Positions 7,665 to 14,965 of a DNA stretch of 17,526 nucleotides are shown piece after piece. A model generated the notes under the pieces. The model searched no databases and was not told the DNA's origin. It worked only from the letters and a program-made list of their open reading frames with translations. Both the position numbers and the translations under genes were made by a program. How positions within the stretch are numbered: position 1 is the first letter of the stretch; the number at the start of each line of letters is the position of its first letter. The DNA is from AG25 sp035517615 (GTDB taxonomy: Bacteria > Gemmatimonadota > Gemmatimonadetes > Gemmatimonadales > GWC2-71-9): NCBI GenBank assembly GCA_035517615.1, contig DATIYM010000069.1:1-17526 (forward strand), written 5' to 3'.

Positions 7665-8203
7665 ATGCGGCTGTGTTCGTGGGCACGAGCCTCGACGGAT
7701 TCATTGCGCGCCGTGACGGAAAACTCGATTTCCTGCCCGCCGGCGGAGGGGAAGACCACGGCTACAGCGAGTTTTTCGCCGGCGTCGATACCCTCGTGAT
7801 CGGCCGGAAGACCTACGAGACCGTCCTCGAGTTTCCGGAATGGCCGTATGGATCGAAGCCGATCGTGGTATTGAGCAGCCGGGAGATCGAGCGGCCGCGC
7901 GACTCCCGAGCCATAGTCGAGCGGATGGCCGGCCACCCGCGGGAGATTGTGGCTCGGCTCGAAGCCCGAGGGGCGCGCGACCTCTACGTCGACGGCGGCG
8001 TCACGATCCAGCGCTTTCTCGAGGCCGGGCTCATTCAACGCCTGGTCGTCACGCGTGTGCCGGTGCTGATCGGGAGCGGCATTCCGCTGTTTGGACCGCT
8101 ATCCAGGGACATCCGGTTGCGGCACATTGAGACGCGCCAGTATCCGAGTGGACTCGTGACCAGCGAGTACACGATCATCTCTGACCGGGAGGAAGCTCCG
8201 TGA
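7661..8203 (+). CDS. Dihydrofolate reductase/RibD C-terminal family reductase
   Basis: The 180-residue protein has the DHFR-like features VGTSLDGFIA (residues 7-16), VIGRKTYETV, KPIVVLSSR, a glycine-rich nucleotide-binding turn LYVDGGVTIQRFLEAGLIQR, and VPVLIGSGIPLFG. Such proteins are NAD(P)H-dependent reductases of the RibD/YwjB kind. Most are of unknown substrate and are not the folate DHFR. The start is TTG at 7661, overlapping the previous stop (TTGA). The ATG at 7665 is in another frame. The downstream cytochrome begins in its stop codon. Confidence 0.88.
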   Translation: MNAAVFVGTSLDGFIARRDGKLDFLPAGGGEDHGYSEFFAGVDTLVIGRKTYETVLEFPEWPYGSKPIVVLSSREIERPRDSRAIVERMAGHPREIVARLEARGARDLYVDGGVTIQRFLEAGLIQRLVVTRVPVLIGSGIPLFGPLSRDIRLRHIETRQYPSGLVTSEYTIISDREEAP

Positions 8204-8772
8204 GTTACCGCACCGGGTTCGTGGCCGCAGTGATCGCTGCTTGGGGGTGTGGCAATCGTCCAGCGTCCTCTCCCGCTCACACGGAGGGGCCATCGGTGGA
8301 CCGCGGGCAGTACCTCGTGGTGGCGGGGGGATGTCACGACTGCCATTCGCCCAAGGTCTTCACGCCCCAGGGACCCGTGCCCGATACGACGCGGCTCCTG
8401 TCGGGATTTCCCGCGAGCGAAAAGCTGCCTCCGGTCCCGAACGGCGTGATCGGTCCCAATGCCTGGGGCGCGCTCAGCACCAATGACCTCACCGCGTGGG
8501 TGGGACCATGGGGTACGAGCTTCGGCGCGAACCTTACGCCTGACAGAACCGGCCTCGCCGGCTGGAGCGATACGACGTTCATCCAGGCGATGCGGACCGG
8601 AAAGCACATGGGGGTTGGCCGACCGATCCTGCCACCAATGCCGTGGCCCGATTTCGCCCGGTTCACGGACGACGATCTGCGCTCGATCTTCGCATATCTG
8701 CGCTCCGTGCGTCCCGTGGCGAACGTCGTGCCCCCACCGATTCCGCCGGCCGGCGGAGCCGGGGCGCACTAA
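8200..8772 (+). CDS. Mono-haem cytochrome c lipoprotein
   Basis: The 190-residue exported protein has an N-terminal hydrophobic stretch ending in a lipobox-like AAWGC (C17). The single haem-binding motif is CHDCH (C45, C48, H49). M147 in PPMPW is the likely sixth iron ligand, and the helix FTDDDLRSIFAYLRSV closes the fold. It resembles the small class I cytochromes annexed to dehydrogenases or used as periplasmic electron carriers. No dehydrogenase partner is adjacent. The start is GTG at 8200 (GTGA overlap with the reductase), supported by a strong GGGAGGAAG 5-6 bases upstream. A proline-rich tail (residues 178-190) follows the domain. Confidence 0.88.
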   Translation: MSYRTGFVAAVIAAWGCGNRPASSPAHTEGPSVDRGQYLVVAGGCHDCHSPKVFTPQGPVPDTTRLLSGFPASEKLPPVPNGVIGPNAWGALSTNDLTAWVGPWGTSFGANLTPDRTGLAGWSDTTFIQAMRTGKHMGVGRPILPPMPWPDFARFTDDDLRSIFAYLRSVRPVANVVPPPIPPAGGAGAH

Positions 8773-8794
8773 CTCGCGCGGCCCCGTGAGCGCG

Positions 8795-9220
8795 ATGCGA
8801 CGTAGCGCCTCAGGCGTGGTGCTCGCGCTGTGTTGCGCGTCGTGCCACACGCTCCGGCCATTGGACCGCGCGAGCATCAGCCAGGCGGATTTGCCGCAAC
8901 GCGTGTGGGTGACGGCGCCCGATCAAGCCACCGTGCGGCTCGATGCGCCGCGGATCGAGGGAGACACGTTGCAGGGCTTCGAGGGCGGACAGTTTCGAGA
9001 GCTCGTGCTCGCGCCGGGGACCGTGGTCCGCGCCCAGGAGCCGGCCCACGCACGAACCGCGGCCGTCGTCGTGGTGGCGAGCGCCGTGACCCTCACGTCG
9101 CTGATCTATCTCGAAAGCCGTCGTGAAACCGGGTCGGCGCAAGTCTGTCTGAACGCGCTGGACCAGCGTCCGCAACCGTTCACACCGTGCTGCGTGGGCC
9201 AGGATACCGTCCCTTGCTAA
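8795..9220 (+). CDS. Putative lipoprotein A with transmembrane segment, unknown function
   Basis: I do not recognise a named family. The 141-residue product has an N-terminal signal with Cys residues at 13, 14 and 17 (CCASC, an imperfect lipobox). A short beta-rich domain follows (RVWVTAPDQATVRLDAPRIE, then GDTLQGF and QFREL). Next come a conserved RTA, a hydrophobic helix (AAVVVVASAVTLTSLIYL) and a Cys-containing tail ending in Cys. The domain order, RI-DT-GF-FREL motifs, RTA and Cys-terminated tail are shared with the next gene, so the two are tandem paralogues. A GTG at 8786 is an alternative start in the same frame. No ribosome-binding site is evident, so coupling to the cytochrome (22 bases upstream) is likely. 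Confidence 0.7.
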   Translation: MRRSASGVVLALCCASCHTLRPLDRASISQADLPQRVWVTAPDQATVRLDAPRIEGDTLQGFEGGQFRELVLAPGTVVRAQEPAHARTAAVVVVASAVTLTSLIYLESRRETGSAQVCLNALDQRPQPFTPCCVGQDTVPC

Positions 9221-9234
9221 GCGCCGAGGATTGC

Positions 9235-9262
9235 TTGACCTTTGCTGGCCCGTTTTTAGAAT
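9235..9262 (+). promoter_or_regulatory. Sigma70-type promoter for the lipoprotein B cluster
   Basis: TTGACC (9235-9240) and TAGAAT (9257-9262) are spaced by 16 bases, 5 of 6 matches to consensus at each box. The predicted start near 9269 leaves a leader of about 25 bases. GGAG at 9284-9287 then lies 6 bases before the GTG at 9294. This is one of the two best promoters seen in the window. Confidence 0.65.
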
Positions 9263-9293
9263 ACCCCCATCACCCAATGTTTCGGAGCCTGAC

Positions 9294-9701
9294 GTGAAGT
9301 TCAGCCGCGCGGTACGCATCGTCTTCCAGTCTTGCGGTATCCTGTTCCTCGGTGGTGCGTGCTCCACGATGCGTCCGGTCCCCGAGCCGACGCGCTACAT
9401 CGAGTCGGTACGCCCCAAGCTCGTGCGCATCACGGACACGGATGGGCAGCAATATCTCATGGTCGGAGCGCGGATCCAGCACGACACGGTGATGGGCTTC
9501 GTACAGGACTCGAAGCAACCGATTGGTGAGTTCCGCGAATTGCCGGTCAAGAACGTCGCCAAGCTCGAGGCACAGCAGTACGTCCACAGCCGCACCGCGC
9601 TCGCCGTGTTCGGCGCCTTCGCCGCCTGGGCGGCGCTCACGTACGCGGTCGTGCGCCACGAAGAAACGGAAAGCGGACAGTGTTCGTCGTCCCCCTGCTG
9701 A
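9294..9701 (+). CDS. Putative lipoprotein B, paralogue of lipoprotein A
   Basis: The 135-residue product has a clear signal peptide and lipobox LGGAC (C23). Its domain resembles that of the upstream gene: PKLVRITDTDGQQYLMVGAR, IQHDTVMGF, GEFRELPV and HSRTALAV. A hydrophobic helix (about residues 102-120) and a tail ending GQCSSSPC follow. It lacks family assignment. GTG at 9294 is favoured over earlier codons of the open frame because GGAG is 6 bases upstream and the signal peptide then starts with MKFSRAVR. Its last 22 bases overlap the next frame. Confidence 0.75.
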   Translation: MKFSRAVRIVFQSCGILFLGGACSTMRPVPEPTRYIESVRPKLVRITDTDGQQYLMVGARIQHDTVMGFVQDSKQPIGEFRELPVKNVAKLEAQQYVHSRTALAVFGAFAAWAALTYAVVRHEETESGQCSSSPC

Positions 9702-10141
9702 TCATTCTCCAGAGTCTGGATGCGATTACCGCGCTGCAGCCGCTCATGTCGCATTCCCGCGTGCGGCGTGACAGCTTCGATGACGCGAACTGGGGGGCCG
9801 GCGATTACTACGTCAAGGCGATTGGGAAAGCGGCGGCCAGTCCGTGCACGCTGGACATCTATACCCGCGGCGACGGGCAGGACTACAGGGTGCAGATCTC
9901 GTTCAAGGATTCGCTCACGCTCGATGAGCAACACGCTCCGGAGAGCGTCGTGTTCGGCGCGCCGCCGGGCGGCGGCCTGCGGGTATGGCACATCACCTGG
10001 GAAGGCTCGCGACCCAAGCTCCAGGACGAGAGTCCCGCGCCGCTGCCGTCGCTGCTCGTCGCATCTCCCAATGCGGACGCGTCGGACCGCCTGCTCCAGG
10101 CGAGCCGGCGAGCGGTGGGGCAGTGCCGCGCGGGCCAGTAA
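9680..10141 (+). CDS. Putative exported protein, unknown function
   Basis: The 153-residue frame starts at GTG 9680 with a hydrophobic N-terminus (MFVVPLLIILQSLDAITALQ) that may be an uncleaved or cleaved signal. A predicted soluble part follows (CTLDIYTRGDGQDYRVQISF, then FKDSLTLDEQ and GLRVWHITWEG). I do not recognise a family. It overlaps lipoprotein B by 22 bases and the next gene by 19 bases. These overlaps and the acceptable amino-acid composition make it a real gene, but the start is uncertain: the next in-frame ATG (residue 23) would remove the signal. Confidence 0.55.
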   Translation: MFVVPLLIILQSLDAITALQPLMSHSRVRRDSFDDANWGAGDYYVKAIGKAAASPCTLDIYTRGDGQDYRVQISFKDSLTLDEQHAPESVVFGAPPGGGLRVWHITWEGSRPKLQDESPAPLPSLLVASPNADASDRLLQASRRAVGQCRAGQ

Positions 10142-10524
10142 CCGCGGCCGCCCTCATCGGCCTGGCGCTGTTGCACCCCGGGGCGCGCGCCAGCGATACC
10201 CAGGCAAGCGAACTCCGGATTCTGAACCCCGACCCCGACGCGCAGCTCGATTCGCGCCGCGTGGTCACGGTGATCGAGGCGCACGAGAAGCCCGAGGGTG
10301 CGCATGTCGTGTTGCTGCTCGACGTCGATCTCCCGCCGGCCGACTCCGCCATCCCCTACAAACCCGGGTTCGTGCATTTGAATCGTGGCGAGCTGTGGCA
10401 CGCCTTCGAGGCGGTCCCCCACGGGCCCCATCGTCTGATCGCGGTGCTGGCGGATACGGCGCGCCTAGCGCTCTCCCCGCTGGTGATGGACTCCGTCCGG
10501 TTCTTCGTCAAGCCGAAATCCTGA
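10123..10524 (+). CDS. Exported small protein, DUF4399-like
   Basis: The 133-residue product starts at GTG 10123 with a signal peptide (VTAAALIGLALLHPGARA, cleavage near residue 23). The mature part, HVVLLLDVDLPPADSAIPY, then HLNRGELWHAFEAVPHGPHR, LIAVL and DSVRFFV, follows the layout of DUF4399 (HLLID, a G-rich turn, HFG, LxxGxHxL, a C-terminal beta strand). The usual GDxxHxP segment is replaced by ADTARLALSP. The similarity is judged by eye and is weak. Function is unknown. Its stop codon lies inside the PyrR-site-like motif described below. Confidence 0.55.
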   Translation: MPRGPVTAAALIGLALLHPGARASDTQASELRILNPDPDAQLDSRRVVTVIEAHEKPEGAHVVLLLDVDLPPADSAIPYKPGFVHLNRGELWHAFEAVPHGPHRLIAVLADTARLALSPLVMDSVRFFVKPKS

Positions 10525-10530
10525 GGGGTT
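10517..10530 (+). promoter_or_regulatory. PyrR RNA-binding-loop-like site upstream of pyrR
   Basis: AATCCTGAGGGGTT matches the published PyrR binding-loop consensus ARUCCNGNGAGGYU at 13 of 14 positions (A to G at position 10). It can fold with the flanking A and T as AAA/TTT plus CC/GG, with the characteristic bulged U and a purine-rich loop. It spans the stop codon of the upstream gene and ends 38 bases before the pyrR ATG. The 44-base intergenic space has no room for a terminator/antiterminator pair, so control would be translational or on read-through RNA. Confidence 0.4.
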
Positions 10531-10557
10531 TGCCCGCCTTCCGCCCGGCGTTAGGTT
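10530..10557 (+). promoter_or_regulatory. Possible pyr operon promoter
   Basis: TTGCCC (10530-10535) and TAGGTT (10552-10557) are spaced by 16 bases, with the pyrR ATG 11 bases after the -10 box. Transcription would start near 10564 and leave only a few leader bases. If this is the main promoter, the PyrR-like site at 10517-10530 is not in its RNA, so the two proposals compete unless read-through transcripts matter. Confidence 0.4.
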
Positions 10558-10568
10558 TGACTCCCGAG

Positions 10569-11198
10569 ATGCCTCGGCCGCCCGCTCCTCAGTCGCCCCC
10601 GCCCCCCCCGTCGCCGTCTTCGGAATTCGATCGCACCACCATTCTCGACGCCCGCGCTCTTTCGCGGGCGCTTCAGCGTATGGCCGTCGAAGTACTCGAG
10701 CTGGCCCATGGCACCGAAGCGCTCGTACTGATCGGAATTCAACGGCGCGGTGTGGAGCTGGCCGCGCGCATTGCGAAGCTGATCGAACAGGGAGAAGGCG
10801 TGAGCGTACCCCGCGGCGCGCTCGACATCACGCTGTACCGCGACGATCTCGAAACGGTCGGCCCGAAGCCCGTGATCGGCGAGACGCACATTCCCGCGGA
10901 TCTCACGGGCAAACACGTCGTGATCGTCGATGACGTGCTCTACACGGGCCGGACGGTTCGCGCGGCGCTGGATGAGCTCGCCGACTTCGGCCGCCCGCAG
11001 CGGATTTCGCTCTGCGTCCTCATCGACCGTGGGGGGCGCGAGCTGCCCATCCAGGCCGACATCGTGGGCAATGCGGTCAAGACGGGACCCGGCGATCGCG
11101 TCGACGTACTGGTCGAGGAGCTGGATGGGCGCGATCAGGTCGAGCTGATCCGGAGTGTGCGGAAAGGACGGGGAAGGAACGGGGGCGTGCACGCATGA
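10569..11198 (+). CDS. pyrR: Bifunctional pyr operon regulator/uracil phosphoribosyltransferase PyrR
   Basis: The 209-residue protein is of the PRTase fold. In other bacteria PyrR binds pyr mRNA in response to UMP and also converts uracil plus PRPP to UMP. The PRPP-binding motif is VVIVDDVLYTGRTVRAALD (residues 117-135). The conserved RGGRELPIQADIVGNAVKT (154-172) is the PyrR-specific stretch. The N-terminus has an extra proline-rich segment of about 20 residues (PRPPAPQSPPPPPSPSS), encoded through C5 and C8 runs (10596-10609). ATG 10569 is the only usable start before the conserved domain. Its TGA overlaps the pyrB ATG by 4 bases. Confidence 0.95.
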   Translation: MPRPPAPQSPPPPPSPSSEFDRTTILDARALSRALQRMAVEVLELAHGTEALVLIGIQRRGVELAARIAKLIEQGEGVSVPRGALDITLYRDDLETVGPKPVIGETHIPADLTGKHVVIVDDVLYTGRTVRAALDELADFGRPQRISLCVLIDRGGRELPIQADIVGNAVKTGPGDRVDVLVEELDGRDQVELIRSVRKGRGRNGGVHA

Positions 11199-12172
11199 GC
11201 GCGCTTCTCGGCAAGGATCTCATCGGCCTCGAGTCGCTCGCGCCCGAGCAGATTCGCCTCATCCTCGATACCGCCGAGCCGTTCAAGGAAGTGTCCGAAC
11301 GGCCCATCAAGAAGGTGCCGGCGCTGCGCGGCAAGACCATCGTCAATCTCTTCTTCGAGGCTTCGACCCGGACGCGCATCTCGTTCGAGTTCGCGGAAAA
11401 GCGTTTGTCCGCCGATACCGTCAACGTGGCGTCGAGCGGGAGCTCGGTGCAGAAGGGCGAGACGCTCGTGGATACGGCTCGGAACCTGGAAGCCATGCGC
11501 ATCGACATGGTCGTAATCCGCCACGGCTCATCGGGTGCCGCGGAGTTTCTCGCCAAGCGGATCGACTCGAACGTAGTCAACGCGGGCGACGGAAAGCACG
11601 AACACCCCACGCAGGCGCTGCTCGACCTGCTCACGCTGCGCGACAAATTGGGCCGCATCGAAGGTCTGAAGGTGTGCCTCGTCGGCGACGTGCTGCATTC
11701 GCGCGTGGCACGCTCCAACATCTGGGGCCTGCTGAAACTTGGCGCGCAGGTGGCCGTGTGCGGCCCGCGGACGCTGTTGCCGCGTGGGCTCGAGGAACTT
11801 GGCGTGACCGTGCTGGAGCACGTCGAAGACGCGATTCAATGGGCCGATGCGCTGAACGTGCTCCGGCTACAGCTCGAGCGCATGCAGGCCGGTTTCATTC
11901 CGTCGTTGCGCGAGTACTACCGCGTGTTCGGCGTTACGGTGGAACGGCTCGAGAAAGCGCCGGGCGAGATCCTGGTGATGCACCCCGGGCCTATCAATCG
12001 CGGCGTCGAGATCGAAAGCCGCGTGGCCGACGGACCCTGGAGCGTGATTCTCGACCAGGTGACGAACGGCGTCGCGGTCCGCATGGCCGTGCTGTATCTC
12101 CTCGCCGGTGGACGGCTGGAACAGGCCGACGCGGCCAAGCGCGGATCGGCGCAGGGTGGGGGGCCGGATTGA
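11195..12172 (+). CDS. pyrB: Aspartate carbamoyltransferase catalytic chain
   Basis: The 325-residue enzyme joins carbamoyl phosphate and aspartate to form carbamoyl aspartate, the second step of pyrimidine synthesis. Carbamoyl-phosphate-binding STRTR (57-61), K87 in the SVQKGET loop, HPTQ (137-140), and C-terminal MHPGPINRGVEI are present. The length is close to that of other bacterial catalytic chains, and no regulatory-chain gene (pyrI) is in the window. The ATG at 11195 overlaps the pyrR stop (ATGA), and its stop shares one base with the pyrC ATG (TGATG). Confidence 0.97.
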   Translation: MSALLGKDLIGLESLAPEQIRLILDTAEPFKEVSERPIKKVPALRGKTIVNLFFEASTRTRISFEFAEKRLSADTVNVASSGSSVQKGETLVDTARNLEAMRIDMVVIRHGSSGAAEFLAKRIDSNVVNAGDGKHEHPTQALLDLLTLRDKLGRIEGLKVCLVGDVLHSRVARSNIWGLLKLGAQVAVCGPRTLLPRGLEELGVTVLEHVEDAIQWADALNVLRLQLERMQAGFIPSLREYYRVFGVTVERLEKAPGEILVMHPGPINRGVEIESRVADGPWSVILDQVTNGVAVRMAVLYLLAGGRLEQADAAKRGSAQGGGPD

Positions 12173-13476
12173 TGCGGCCCATCTTGCTCCGGGGCGGCCG
12201 GGTGATCGATCCGAGCCGCGGATTCGATGAGACCGCCGATGTGCTGATCCAAGACGGCAAGGTCGCCGCGACGGGAACGGGATTCGGCGTGCCGGACGGG
12301 GCGGACGTGCGCGATGTTCGGGGCGCGGTGGTCGCGCCGGGGCTGGTGGATCTGCACGTCCACTTGCGTGAGCCCGGTAACGAAGACATCGAGACGATTG
12401 CGTCAGGCGCGCGCGCCGCCGCGAGCGGCGGCTTTACCGCCGTCTGCGCCATGCCCAACACCGACCCGGTGACGGACAATCAGGCCGCCGTGGGTTTTAT
12501 CGTGCGACAGTCGCAGCGCGCCGGCTACTCGCGCGTCCATCCCGTCGGCGCGATCTCGGTCGGCCAGAAAGGCGCGCAGCTCGCGGAGTTCGGCGAACTG
12601 GTGGGCGCGGGGGCCGTGGCGGTCTCGGACGACGGCAAGCCGGTGGTCTCGAGCCATCTGATGCGCACGGCGCTCGAGTACGCGCGGACGTTCGATATTC
12701 CCGTCGCCGATCATTGCGAGGACCCGACGCTCGCGGCCGGCGGCGTCATGCACGAAGGGCTGGTGGCCGCCCGGCTCGGCTTGAAAGGCATCCCGTCCGC
12801 GGCAGAGGAGATCATGGTGGCCCGCGACCTCCTCCTCGCCGAGCTCACCGGCGGGCGCATCCATCTCTGCCACATGTCCACTCGCGGCTCGGTCGAGCTG
12901 ATCCGCCGCGCCAAACAACGCGGCATTCGCGTGAGCGCTGAAGTCACTCCCCACCATTTCACCCTGACCGAGCGCGCCTGCGAAGGGTACGACACCAACG
13001 CGAAAATGAATCCGCCGCTGCGCGAAGCGGCCGACATCGAGGCCCTGCGTGAGGGCCTGCGGGAGAGCGTGATCGATTGCATTGCCTCCGATCACGCGCC
13101 GCATGCGTACGATGCGAAGGAGGCGGCATTCGACGACGCCCCCTTCGGAATCGTGGGACTCGAGACTGCGTTTGCGGTGGCGTACACCGAGCTGGTCGAG
13201 AGTGGAGTGCTCGGACTTCCGGACCTGATCGGGCGGATGAGCACGGCCCCCGCCCGCACCTATGGGCTGTCGGGCGGGACGCTCGCGGGCGGTGCCAGCG
13301 GCGATCTGGTCGTACTCGATACCGCCACTCCCTGGGTGGTAGATCCCGCCCGGTTCCACTCGAAGAGCCGTAATACTCCGTTCGTCGGCCGGAAACTCCG
13401 CGGCCGAGCCCGGCTCACGATCGTTGCCGGCGCGATCGTTCACGACGCGGAGGCCCCGCCTCTCCCTCCGTTGTGA
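12172..13476 (+). CDS. pyrC: Dihydroorotase (class I)
   Basis: The 434-residue metal-dependent amidohydrolase cyclises carbamoyl aspartate to dihydroorotate. Metal and substrate sites include DLHVHLREPG (H62, H64, R66), the SDDGKPV loop, ADHCED, LCHMS and the catalytic SDHAPH; TNAKMNPPLR is the substrate loop. The length and DLHVHLREPG fit the longer class I type that often partners ATCase, rather than the shorter E. coli-type class II. The ATG overlaps the pyrB stop by one base, with a GGGTGGGGGG run just upstream. The C-terminal residues APPLPPL are a proline-rich tail. Confidence 0.96.
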   Translation: MRPILLRGGRVIDPSRGFDETADVLIQDGKVAATGTGFGVPDGADVRDVRGAVVAPGLVDLHVHLREPGNEDIETIASGARAAASGGFTAVCAMPNTDPVTDNQAAVGFIVRQSQRAGYSRVHPVGAISVGQKGAQLAEFGELVGAGAVAVSDDGKPVVSSHLMRTALEYARTFDIPVADHCEDPTLAAGGVMHEGLVAARLGLKGIPSAAEEIMVARDLLLAELTGGRIHLCHMSTRGSVELIRRAKQRGIRVSAEVTPHHFTLTERACEGYDTNAKMNPPLREAADIEALREGLRESVIDCIASDHAPHAYDAKEAAFDDAPFGIVGLETAFAVAYTELVESGVLGLPDLIGRMSTAPARTYGLSGGTLAGGASGDLVVLDTATPWVVDPARFHSKSRNTPFVGRKLRGRARLTIVAGAIVHDAEAPPLPPL

Positions 13477-14132
13477 CCGCGCGGGATCACGCGCGCCGCA
13501 TGGCGCAGTGCTGCCGGCAGCTGGCTCAGCAGGGGCTCATCGCCGGTCAGGATGGCAACCTCTCGGTCCGGCTTTCCCCGAGCCGGATCCTCGTGACGCC
13601 GTCGGGCCTCATCAAAGCCCTGCTCGAGCCGGCGGACATGGTGCAAGTGGACCCACGGGGACGGAAACGCGCCGGGCGTCACAACCCCACCAGCGAGTTG
13701 GACTTACACTTACGCATCCTGGAGCGCCGACCCGATGTCATGGCGGTGGTGCACGCCCACCCGCCGTACGCGACCGGATTCACGGTCGCGGGCCGCGAAA
13801 TAGATAGATTGGTGCTGCCGGAGCTTATCCTGTCAGCCGGACGCGTGCCACTCGTCCCGTTTGGGGTACCGGGGACTCCCGAGCTGGGAGAGCGCGTGGT
13901 TCCGTACATCGACGACCACGATGCCCTCCTGCTCGCCAATCATGGTGCCGTAACGGTAGGGCCGACGCTCGATCTGGCATGGATTCGCATGGAAAGTCTC
14001 GAGCATGCGGCGCGGATCCTGTTCACCGCACATCTCCTGGGCCGGGTCAACCCGCTGCCCGAGGACGCTGTGAAGCTGCTCGACGCGCGACGCGCACAGT
14101 CAGGGGGGGCCGGAGGAATGACGGGAGTCTGA
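13473..14132 (+). CDS. Class II aldolase/adducin family protein
   Basis: The 219-residue protein has the zinc-dependent class II aldolase/epimerase fold: GQDGNLSVRL, LVTPSGL, SELDLHLRI (E75), HAHPPYATGF (H94, H96) and LANHGAVTVG (H157). Members act on sugar phosphates as fuculose-1-phosphate aldolases, ribulose-phosphate epimerases, MtnB dehydratases or 5-deoxyribose-type aldolases. The sequence alone does not choose among them. It starts at GTG 13473, overlapping the pyrC stop (GTGA), so it is part of the pyr operon's translation unit. No sugar kinase or other salvage partner is beside it. Confidence 0.88.
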   Translation: MTARDHARRMAQCCRQLAQQGLIAGQDGNLSVRLSPSRILVTPSGLIKALLEPADMVQVDPRGRKRAGRHNPTSELDLHLRILERRPDVMAVVHAHPPYATGFTVAGREIDRLVLPELILSAGRVPLVPFGVPGTPELGERVVPYIDDHDALLLANHGAVTVGPTLDLAWIRMESLEHAARILFTAHLLGRVNPLPEDAVKLLDARRAQSGGAGGMTGV

Positions 14133-14965
14133 TGTCCAAAGGATCTTCGAAGAGCACCGCCACGATCCAACGCCTGCTGGAGGAGCGGCGCCAGTACGAG
14201 GCGTGGATTGCGCGACTGTCCGGCGCCGAGGACGCCACGCCGGAGCAGGTGCGCACGCGGGTCAAAGCCGACTATGAGGCGCGACTCCAGGCGGTGACCG
14301 AAGAGCTGAAAAGCCACGCGGAAAGCGCCCGCCAGACGATCGAAGTGAAACGGCACCAGCGTGCCGAGCTGCAGAAAAAGGAAGCCCATGCTGCGGAGAA
14401 GCTGTCCGAGACCGAGCTGCGCCACGCCGTGGGGGAGTATGACGAGGCGCAGTGGAGCCAGGTGCACAAGGACGCACTCGCGGAGCTGCTGTCCGTGCGC
14501 GCGGAGCTCCAGGCCGTCGAGGGCGACATTCAAAAGCTCGAGGAGCTTGATACGCTGGTGCGGGCCGCGCCGCGCACCGCGCCATCGATTTCGGGCAGGA
14601 ATCCCGCGGTCACGATCTCAGGGAAGAATCCTGCGCTGACGACCTCGGGAAAGAACGCCGTCGTGCATCCTCGTGTCCCGCCGCGGGAGGGGCAGAACGG
14701 CGGTCAGCTGGATGAGCTGGCATTCATCAAGTCAGTCACGGAAGATCAGAACAGCGCCCCCTCGCCCAAACGCGCCAGCGGAGCGAACTATCAACCGGCG
14801 GTGCCCGCCAACACGCCCGAGCCGTCTGCCGGGGCCGTGACGCCGGAATCGAATGGCGCTGAAGCTCCCGAGCCCCGCCCACTGAAATGCAAAGAGTGCG
14901 GGATGATGAATCTGCCGACGGAATGGTATTGCGAGCGATGCGGAGCGGAATTAGCGGCGGTCTAG
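14132..14965 (+). CDS. Coiled-coil protein with 9-residue repeats and C-terminal zinc ribbon
   Basis: I do not recognise a named family. The 277-residue protein, starting at ATG 14132 (one-base overlap with the aldolase stop), has four parts. Residues about 10-145 are highly charged and helical, likely coiled coil. Residues 152-178 hold three tandem 9-residue units (SISGRNPAV, TISGKNPAL, TTSGKNAVV). Residues about 180-250 are low-complexity, rich in Pro, Ala, Glu and Ser. Residues 253-270 form a zinc-ribbon pattern (C253, C256, C267, C270). No signal peptide or membrane segment is visible, so it is probably cytoplasmic. A scaffold or nucleic-acid-linked role is only a guess. It is the last gene of the pyr unit. 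Confidence 0.75.
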   Translation: MSKGSSKSTATIQRLLEERRQYEAWIARLSGAEDATPEQVRTRVKADYEARLQAVTEELKSHAESARQTIEVKRHQRAELQKKEAHAAEKLSETELRHAVGEYDEAQWSQVHKDALAELLSVRAELQAVEGDIQKLEELDTLVRAAPRTAPSISGRNPAVTISGKNPALTTSGKNAVVHPRVPPREGQNGGQLDELAFIKSVTEDQNSAPSPKRASGANYQPAVPANTPEPSAGAVTPESNGAEAPEPRPLKCKECGMMNLPTEWYCERCGAELAAV

